A stretch of 11,542 bases of DNA from an uncultured Lachnospiraceae bacterium (GTDB taxonomy: Bacteria; Bacillota_A; Clostridia; Lachnospirales; Lachnospiraceae). A program made the translations under genes and the position numbers. Below are positions 7,540-11,542 of the stretch, piece by piece; position 1 is the stretch's first letter, and every line of letters starts with the position of its first letter. The stretch is taken from the NCBI GenBank assembly GCA_946614075.1, contig CAMOGO010000016.1, positions 1 through 11,542 on the forward strand, given 5' to 3'. The notes beneath the pieces are model-generated. The model worked only from the letters and a program-made list of their open reading frames with translations. It was not told the origin of the DNA and made no database searches.

Positions 7540-7575
7540 AGCGGATTTTAAGGCAGCTTAAGATCCGCTTTTTTT
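7540..7575 (+). terminator. Strong rho-independent terminator of the response-regulator gene
   Basis: A stem of about 13 bp (AGCGGATTTTAAG at 7540-7552 with CTTAAGATCCGCT at 7557-7569, one G-U) closes a GCAG loop and runs straight into seven T residues (7569-7575). It sits 20 bp after the stop codon and abuts repeat copy 2. Confidence 0.9.
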
Positions 7576-7667
7576 ATGCACACGGCCGCCCCAAGGTAGA
7601 TGTTGCCTGGCGGCAACGGGCGGCCGGCGCGGCGAGTAGGAGTCGGGTAAACCTCCTCCTACTCGAT
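7576..7667. repeat. Two-hairpin intergenic repeat, copy 2
   Basis: This 92-bp copy has the same architecture as the unit at 1045-1135. Hairpin A arms are GGCCGCCC (7584-7591) and GGGCGGCC (7618-7625), with the inner stem GTTGCC/GGCAAC kept and the loop changed from TTAC to TGGC. Hairpin B arms GAGTAGGAG/CTCCTACTC are unchanged while the loop differs. Changes are concentrated in loops and the bulge. It is joined directly to copy 3. Confidence 0.9.
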
Positions 7668-7756
7668 CACACGGCCACCCAAAGGTAATTGTTGCCTTAC
7701 GGCAACGGGCGGCCGGCGCGGCGAGTAGGAGCCGGACAGGCCTTCTCCTACTCGAT
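7668..7756. repeat. Two-hairpin intergenic repeat, copy 3 (tandem to copy 2)
   Basis: This 89-bp copy has a hairpin A core identical to copy 1 (AAAGGTAATT bulge, GTTGCC-TTAC-GGCAAC). One arm differs: GGCCACCC instead of GGCCGCCC. That is an A-C mismatch on the plus strand but a G-U wobble if the minus strand is the folded RNA. Hairpin B arms are intact, with a different loop. It begins CACACGGCC without the ATG that precedes copies 1 and 2. Confidence 0.9.
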
Positions 7757-8078
7757 TTCAGAGGATAGCCTAAGAACGCAAGGAGCAGCCGGGACAGGCA
7801 GATAATGCCTGCTTTTCCTAACCGCAGTGCGTGAATAAAAAGACGGCAGAGAGAAAATCCGGCAGGAAAAAAGAAGGAGGCTTGAAAGGGTGAAAACAGG
7901 GCAAATTGCCGAACGGAGGAAAACTTGTTAAGAAATCCTTAGATGGAAGAAGGATTTGTGCTTCGGTATGATGAGCTCATGAAATGTAAGAGAGTATCTG
8001 GAAGCAATACTCTTAATACTCTTAACTTAAAAAGTATCTTTCCGGAGAGGTCCGGAGACGAGAGAAAGGAGCATATTC
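7757..8078 (+). other. Long non-coding leader region upstream of the flavoprotein gene
   Basis: No convincing gene lies in these 322 bp. It holds a small hairpin CAGGCA-GATAA-TGCCTG followed by CTTTTCC (7795-7818), which could be a weak terminator. A Shine-Dalgarno-like AAGAAGGAGG (7871-7880) is followed by a 13-codon GTG frame (7890-7931) that could be a leader peptide. A weak promoter candidate is TGGAAG/TATGAT (7944-7949/7967-7972, 17 bp apart). Inverted and direct repeats lie at 7991-8023. The ribosome binding site of the flavoprotein, AAAGGAG (8065-8071), is at its end. Confidence 0.5.
7991..8023. promoter_or_regulatory. Inverted repeat plus tandem 9-mers, possible operator
   Basis: AGAGTAT (7991-7997) and ATACTCT (8007-8013) form an inverted repeat with a 9-bp gap. 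The right arm lies in the first of two adjacent identical 9-mers AATACTCTT (8006-8014, 8015-8023). A related AAGTATCTT follows at 8032-8040. The position 55-90 bp before the flavoprotein ATG fits an operator or a transcript hairpin. No factor can be named. Confidence 0.35.
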
Positions 8079-10061
8079 ATGAGCAATTTCAGCAGAAGAG
8101 ATTTCCTGAAGGGTGCAGCTACTCTGGCAGGAGCAGCTGTAGCAGCGGGACTTCCGGTCCTGGCAGAGGGTGAGGAGGCTGTATACACTCCTGGTACCTA
8201 CTATGCCGAGGCAAAGGGCGTACAGCGCGTCATCGTAGCGGTCACCTTTGATGAGACCAGCATCACCGATGTCCAGGTCAATGCATCTGGCGAGAGCGAG
8301 AACGTAGGCCAGCTGGCAGCAGGTGTCGTCGCGGATCAGATCCTCGAGGCACAGAGCGCAGACGTCGATGGAATCGGCGGTGCAACCCTGACTTCCTATG
8401 CAATCCGTCACGCCGTAGAGCTCTGCATCATGCAGGCGAAGGGCGAGATCCCGGTCATCGAGATCAAGATGGATGAGGAAAAAGCAGCGGAGGTTCCGGC
8501 ATGGCTTGGCATGGAGCCGGAGATTTCCGAGGATGAGATCGCAGATACCTGGACGACCGATATCCTGATCGTCGGCGCCGGTGCCGGCGGTACCGCAGCA
8601 GCTGCCTACGCAGCAGAAAAAGGCTATGACTTCCGCCTGATCGAGAAGGTCAACTCCGTATGCCGCAACCGTGGTTGGTATGCAGCCGTTGACTCCTCTC
8701 TGATGAAGGAAAGCGGTGCAGATCCGGTCGATCGCTCCCGCCTGAGAAGAGAGCTGCAGAGAGCATCCTCCGGCAAGTGCAACATGTCCGTTTTCAACAC
8801 CTGGATCAACGAGTCCGCTGACATGCATGAGCTCGTCAAGCGTGTTTACGCAGAGGTCGATCCGGAAGCAGTCTGCACACCTACCGTAGGTGATGAGGCT
8901 GCATGGCCGGCAGAGGACGATACCGGCTACTATTTCCCTCAGATCGAACACACCTGGAACAGCAAGGAGTTCCGTTCCCGTAATGAGGCTTACAAGAAGT
9001 ACATCGAGAACCGCGGCTACGAGATCGATTTCAACACTGCTCTCATCAAGCTGGAGAAGGATGGAGACCGTGTCTGTGGCGCGATCGCACAGAAGACTGA
9101 CAGCGGCGAGTACATCCGTATCGTTGCCAATCAGGGCGTTATCCTGACCACCGGCGGATATCCGGGAAATCCTCAGATGATGCAGGCTCTGGACCCGATG
9201 GGTTCTGCCGTCATCACCTGCAACGTCTGCTCCCCGACCAATCAGGGCGACGGCATCAAGGCCGCTCTGTGGGCAGGCGCTTCCATGCAGCCGGAAGCTG
9301 CTCCGATGATCTTTGACCGTGGTATCCTGGCTCCCGGTGAGGACGCTGGCTATCAGCATCTGGCAGATGGCAACGAGATGTTCCTGTCCGATGAGGGTCA
9401 GTTCGGACTCGGCTCCCAGCCGTTCCTGAAGGTCAACCGCCGCGGCGAGCGTTTCGCCAACGAGTCCGGCACCTATGACAACATCCTGTATGCTGCATAC
9501 AATCAGCCTGGACATGTCTACGCAATGGTCTTTGACGCCAACATGCCTGAGGACGCACAGCGTTTCCACACCATCGGCTGCTCCGCTGCAACCCGCAAGA
9601 ATCCGCAGGGCAAGCTCGACGATCTGGCGAGAATGGCAGAGAAAGGAAAGGCCTTCATCGCAGACAGCCTGGATGAGCTGGCAGACATGCTCGGCTTCGA
9701 GGGCGAAGCCAAGGAAACCTTCCTTGCTACCTGCGATCGCTACAATGAGTTGTACGATATGCAGTCCGATGAGGACTTCGGAAAGCCGGCTTATCGCCTC
9801 AGCGAGCTCCGCACCGCTCCGTTCTACGGCTTCTGGATGGGCGGCTGCCTCCTGACAACCGAGCAGGGGATCCTGACCAACGAGAAGGCACAGGCCGTAA
9901 ACGATGCGAAGGAAGTCATCGAAGGCTTGTACGTAGCCGGCGACTGCTCCGGCGGTTTCTTCTACAACAATTATCCTTGCCTGCTTCCGGGCGTAGCCTG
10001 CGGCCGCACCCAGACCATGGCGATCAAGGCCGTGAAGACCGCAGCCGGCGAGGAGATGTAA
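8079..10061 (+). CDS. Tat-exported FMN-binding / FAD-dependent reductase of the fumarate-reductase superfamily
   Basis: This encodes an exported flavoenzyme, probably passing electrons to an external organic acceptor. Residues 5-11 (SRRDFLK) plus the Ala-rich stretch to about residue 29 form a twin-arginine signal. Residues 36-118 are an FMN-binding domain with DGIGGATLTS (97-106), where T103 would carry phosphoester-linked FMN added by an ApbE-type transferase. From about 160 a FAD domain begins with DILIVGAGAGGTAAAAYAAE (G166, G168, G171), and continues with GVILTTGGYPGNP (353-365), TNQGDGIKAALWAGA (387-401) and the C-terminal GLYVAGDCSGG (616-626). Residues typical of fumarate reductase seem replaced: GTYD (464-467) stands where TTRD is expected, and FWMGG (585-589) where HHTMGG is expected. 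The substrate is therefore probably not fumarate. ATG at 8079 has AAAGGAG 7 nt upstream. No cytochrome or membrane partner is encoded in the window. Confidence 0.9.
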   Translation: MSNFSRRDFLKGAATLAGAAVAAGLPVLAEGEEAVYTPGTYYAEAKGVQRVIVAVTFDETSITDVQVNASGESENVGQLAAGVVADQILEAQSADVDGIGGATLTSYAIRHAVELCIMQAKGEIPVIEIKMDEEKAAEVPAWLGMEPEISEDEIADTWTTDILIVGAGAGGTAAAAYAAEKGYDFRLIEKVNSVCRNRGWYAAVDSSLMKESGADPVDRSRLRRELQRASSGKCNMSVFNTWINESADMHELVKRVYAEVDPEAVCTPTVGDEAAWPAEDDTGYYFPQIEHTWNSKEFRSRNEAYKKYIENRGYEIDFNTALIKLEKDGDRVCGAIAQKTDSGEYIRIVANQGVILTTGGYPGNPQMMQALDPMGSAVITCNVCSPTNQGDGIKAALWAGASMQPEAAPMIFDRGILAPGEDAGYQHLADGNEMFLSDEGQFGLGSQPFLKVNRRGERFANESGTYDNILYAAYNQPGHVYAMVFDANMPEDAQRFHTIGCSAATRKNPQGKLDDLARMAEKGKAFIADSLDELADMLGFEGEAKETFLATCDRYNELYDMQSDEDFGKPAYRLSELRTAPFYGFWMGGCLLTTEQGILTNEKAQAVNDAKEVIEGLYVAGDCSGGFFYNNYPCLLPGVACGRTQTMAIKAVKTAAGEEM

Positions 10062-10122
10062 GTCGAACCTGTAAAACGGGTCCGCGAAACGAATTTATCA
10101 ATCGAATCTGGAAATCGAATCA

Positions 10123-10155
10123 AAGAACCCCGGGGCCAAAAACCCCGGGGTTCTT
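10123..10155. terminator. Strong GC-rich hairpin after the flavoprotein gene, probable terminator
   Basis: A perfect 13-bp stem (AAGAACCCCGGGG at 10123-10135 with its complement at 10143-10155) closes a CCAAAAA loop, 61 bp after the stop codon. The plus-strand U tract is short (TTCTT), so termination may be partial or partly factor-dependent. On the minus strand the tail TTCTTTGATT is similar. Confidence 0.6.
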
Positions 10156-10173
10156 GCGATCACGGCCGCCTGT

Positions 10174-10308
10174 GCTCAGTCTTTCCTGACGGATAACGAT
10201 ACCATCCTTGACCATGACCTTGTTCATGCAGCGGCATCCACAGCCGTGCCAGCAGCCGGCGGAAATCCAGGTGCCATCTGCTTCCGTGTTGACAGATTCA
10301 AGATCGCA
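10174..10308 (-). pseudogene. Decayed N-terminal fragment of a molybdopterin oxidoreductase (DMSO-reductase family)
   Basis: The minus strand reads, without a start codon and just after an in-frame stop (10309-10311), a stretch of about 40 codons: GTWISAGCWHGCGCRCMNKV then MVKDGIVIRQ. This closely resembles the N-terminal iron-sulfur segment of anaerobic molybdopterin-bis-MGD reductases (W-[IV]-S-x-[AG]-C-W-H-N-C-G-G-R-C-x-N-K followed by V-x-D-G-x-[VI]-x-R-Q). The usual GGRC has become GCRC. After VIRQ the similarity stops (ERLSTGGRD and onward) instead of continuing into the expected KTDDTH-type segment. There is no export signal and no remainder of an enzyme that should be 700-900 residues, so this is a relic. 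The match is from memory of family motifs. Confidence 0.6.
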
Positions 10309-10311
10309 TTA

Positions 10312-10450
10312 CTTAACTGGACAAAACCAAATAGGAGTACCGTTAGGTTCGCAATATATGGAATATATGGAATATGTGTAATATCCGAGAAACTTTTTGA
10401 GGAAAAATCAGACAAAAAGCAAGCACTGTTTCACAAAAAGCGCAAAAGTC
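10312..10450. other. Non-coding stretch with tandem 9-bp repeats
   Basis: No gene is credible here. It is AT-rich, unlike its neighbours. AATATATGG occurs twice in tandem (10353-10361, 10362-10370), followed by a diverged third unit AATATGTGT (10371-10379). An A-rich segment (10400-10450) leads into the msrB promoter and could act as an UP-like element. Confidence 0.4.
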
Positions 10451-10479
10451 TTGTAGGGATGCTTTCTATTCGGTATACT
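10451..10479 (+). promoter_or_regulatory. Candidate promoter of the msrB lipoprotein gene
   Basis: TTGTAG (10451-10456), 17 bp, TATACT (10474-10479, five of six). The leader to ATG 10574 would be about 88 nt. An A-rich tract lies immediately upstream. Confidence 0.55.
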
Positions 10480-10573
10480 CTATGAAAACAAGCGCAAAGG
10501 AATGTGCATGTTTTCACCCGGTCAGGATGACCGGATGAGGCGGCACAGGACAGTAAAGAGAGGGGGAACAGGC

Positions 10574-11275
10574 ATGAGAAGAACAGTAGAAAAAGAAAGA
10601 AAACCCGGCTTGACAGGGCTCGTGATCCTGACCGCAGCGGCACTTCTCCTTGCCGGCTGCGCACAGGCAGGCGCCTCCGCCGGAAATAACGGAAAGACAG
10701 AGACCAATGCGGCAGAAAGCACGATGAGCGGCGAGACAGCCATGGCAGGAGGATCAGATATGGCAAAAGAGGAAACGACCGGAATGGCAGAGATGACACC
10801 AGCGTTCGACTTCGACTGGAAAACCTACGACAGGGATGGGGAGTCCGACGAAGAGCTGCGCGCCAGGATCGGCGACAGAGCCTTTGAAATCACGCAGAAC
10901 GCCGACACAGAGGCGCCCTTCACCGGTCAGTACGACCATTTCTTTGAAAAAGGCATCTATGTCGATGTCGTCAGCGGCGAGCCGCTGTTCTCCTCACTGG
11001 ACAAGTACGACTCCGGCTGCGGCTGGCCGGCCTTCACGCAGCCGATCTCCGATGACGTGATCGTCGAGAACGAGGACAATTCCTTCGGCATGACCCGCGT
11101 CGAGGTCCGCAGCAGCGGCGCAAACTCCCACCTGGGCCACGTTTTCACCGACGGCCCCAAAGCCACCGGCGGCCTCCGCTACTGCATCAACTCCGCCTCC
11201 ATCCGCTTCATCCCCTACGACGAACTCGAAGCGCAGGGTTACGGCGAGTACAAGGCATTGTTTGATGAGAATTGA
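10574..11275 (+). CDS. msrB: Lipoprotein methionine-R-sulfoxide reductase B
   Basis: This is a peptide-methionine (R)-S-oxide reductase, repairing oxidised methionine in proteins, here apparently anchored outside the cell. From ATG 10574 the product has 233 residues. A basic, hydrophobic signal ends in the lipobox LAGC (lipid Cys 29); a linker rich in Ala, Thr and Met (Met 51, 57, 63, 71, 74) runs to about 76; the MsrB domain is about 81-231. Signature motifs are [11 protein letters not shown] (144-154, resolving C149), [14 protein letters not shown] (178-191) and [13 protein letters not shown] (200-212, catalytic C204). The zinc CxxC pairs are absent ([10 protein letters not shown]), as in the zinc-free MsrB form usually found in MsrA-MsrB fusions; no MsrA is seen here. 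A 24-codon upstream extension to ATG 10502 is rejected because AGAGAGGGGG sits just before 10574 and the signal starts properly there. Confidence 0.95.
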   Translation: MRRTVEKERKPGLTGLVILTAAALLLAGCAQAGASAGNNGKTETNAAESTMSGETAMAGGSDMAKEETTGMAEMTPAFDFDWKTYDRDGESDEELRARIGDRAFEITQNADTEAPFTGQYDHFFEKGIYVDVVSGEPLFSSLDKYDSGCGWPAFTQPISDDVIVENEDNSFGMTRVEVRSSGANSHLGHVFTDGPKATGGLRYCINSASIRFIPYDELEAQGYGEYKALFDEN

Positions 11276-11410
11276 GGGGTGGGGAGGCCGCGCCTGCAGC
11301 CTACCACGCCTGGCCTTCTGTAAGATACTTTTAGAAAAGATGCCAGGAGCCTACGAAGCCTGTGTCATATCGTGCTGCTTGAGTTTCGTCGGCCGATACT
11401 GCTAACACTC
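11276..11410. other. Intergenic stretch after msrB without a gene
   Basis: No coding region is seen. Two imperfect 22-bp direct repeats sharing AGCCTAC and GCCTG are present at 11292-11313 and 11342-11363 (17 of 22 identical). No clear U-tract terminator for msrB lies before the long hairpin that follows. Confidence 0.35.
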
Positions 11411-11531
11411 AAAAAAATAACTAAAGACAAGAGCCAGAATTTCAACTCGCTTGGTGACTGGGTCGGGCTCGCGCCCTTCCCGTCACCTGGCGCTCAGACA
11501 ATGGAAATTCTGGCTCTTAACGTTATTTTTT
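11411..11531. repeat. 121-bp extended hairpin with nested inverted repeats
   Basis: Outer arms AAAAAATAAC (11412-11421) and GTTATTTTTT (11522-11531); main arms AAGAGCCAGAATTTC (11429-11443) and its perfect complement (11504-11518); then CGCTTGGTGAC (11448-11458) with GTCACCTGGCG (11482-11492); and GGG/CCC plus GGGC/GCCC around a TCGC loop near 11470. All arms share one centre, so the whole segment can fold as a single long rod. Poly-A on the left and poly-T on the right would let it end transcription from either side. It could be a bidirectional terminator, a miniature inverted-repeat element or a structured RNA. Confidence 0.8.
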
Positions 11532-11542
11532 CTCGTGAAGCA

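Noticed and set aside
1045..7756. CRISPR array interpretation of the repeats
   Set aside because: Only three copies, two of them directly adjacent with no spacers, the third 6.5 kb away, and internal double hairpins unlike CRISPR repeats.
7943..8173. 76-codon plus-strand frame overlapping the flavoprotein start
   Set aside because: It overlaps the Tat signal in another frame, lacks a ribosome binding site, and its tail is a Ser/Gly-rich shadow.
8022..9569. 515-codon open frame on the minus strand opposite the flavoprotein gene
   Set aside because: It is the shadow of a GC-rich, strongly biased coding frame. It has no ribosome binding site, odd composition rich in Cys, Leu and Asp, and no family motif, while the plus-strand frame is clearly real.
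10158..10171. CGATCACGGCCGCC resembling the start of the two-hairpin repeat
   Set aside because: Only about 13 bases match, with a 2-base gap, and neither hairpin follows. Chance in GC-rich sequence is likely.
10246..10485. 79-codon plus-strand frame before msrB
   Set aside because: It crosses the tandem 9-mers and the msrB promoter. The encoded IYGIYGI stretch is simply the repeat translated. No Shine-Dalgarno.

Overview
The window looks like chromosome from an anaerobic, gut-type Bacillota, most likely class Clostridia and perhaps Lachnospiraceae. Grounds: strong AGGAGG-type ribosome binding sites, SigA-like promoters with 16-17 bp spacers, U-tract terminators, an AGCS sodium/amino-acid symporter, lipoproteins with short alanine/methionine-rich linkers, and a Tat-exported FMN/FAD reductase of the fumarate-reductase superfamily. 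The taxonomic placement is inferred from style and gene content only.

Layout. Positions 1-863 (minus) hold the N-terminal part of an AGCS symporter that runs off the left edge. Positions 864-1158 hold its promoter, a terminator hairpin and copy 1 of a repeat made of two hairpins. A lipoprotein of unknown function follows on the minus strand (1159-1872). A divergent promoter region leads into a plus-strand run of three unrecognised genes (2140-3797): a soluble acidic protein, a single-span membrane protein with an EF-hand loop and three C4xC/CxxH metal-binding motifs, and a 72-residue Cys-containing small protein. Next is an M20-family amidohydrolase of the allantoate/N-carbamoyl amino acid type (3900-5141). 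It converges on a multi-span sensor histidine kinase (5156-6670, minus). The probable partner OmpR-type response regulator (6815-7519, plus) is transcribed away from the kinase, and two predicted promoters overlap at one shared -10 region.

A strong terminator after the regulator is followed directly by repeat copies 2 and 3 in tandem, then about 320 bp of non-coding leader. Then comes a 660-residue Tat-signal flavoprotein with a covalent-FMN domain and a FAD domain (8079-10061). Active-site positions conserved in fumarate reductases appear substituted, so its electron acceptor is probably something else. Beyond it lies a decayed minus-strand scrap of a molybdopterin (DMSO-reductase family) enzyme, then a lipoprotein form of methionine-R-sulfoxide reductase B (10574-11275). 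The window ends in a 121-bp extended hairpin with nested arms.

Working together: the likely biology is nutrient uptake and nitrogen release (symporter, amidohydrolase), surface electron disposal (flavoprotein, lost molybdoenzyme) and repair of oxidised surface proteins (MsrB lipoprotein). The two-component system may control neighbours, but nothing in the sequence proves which. The most notable unexplained items are the three-copy two-hairpin repeat beside terminators, the EF-hand/zinc-finger-like membrane protein, the substituted flavoprotein active site, and the terminal long hairpin.
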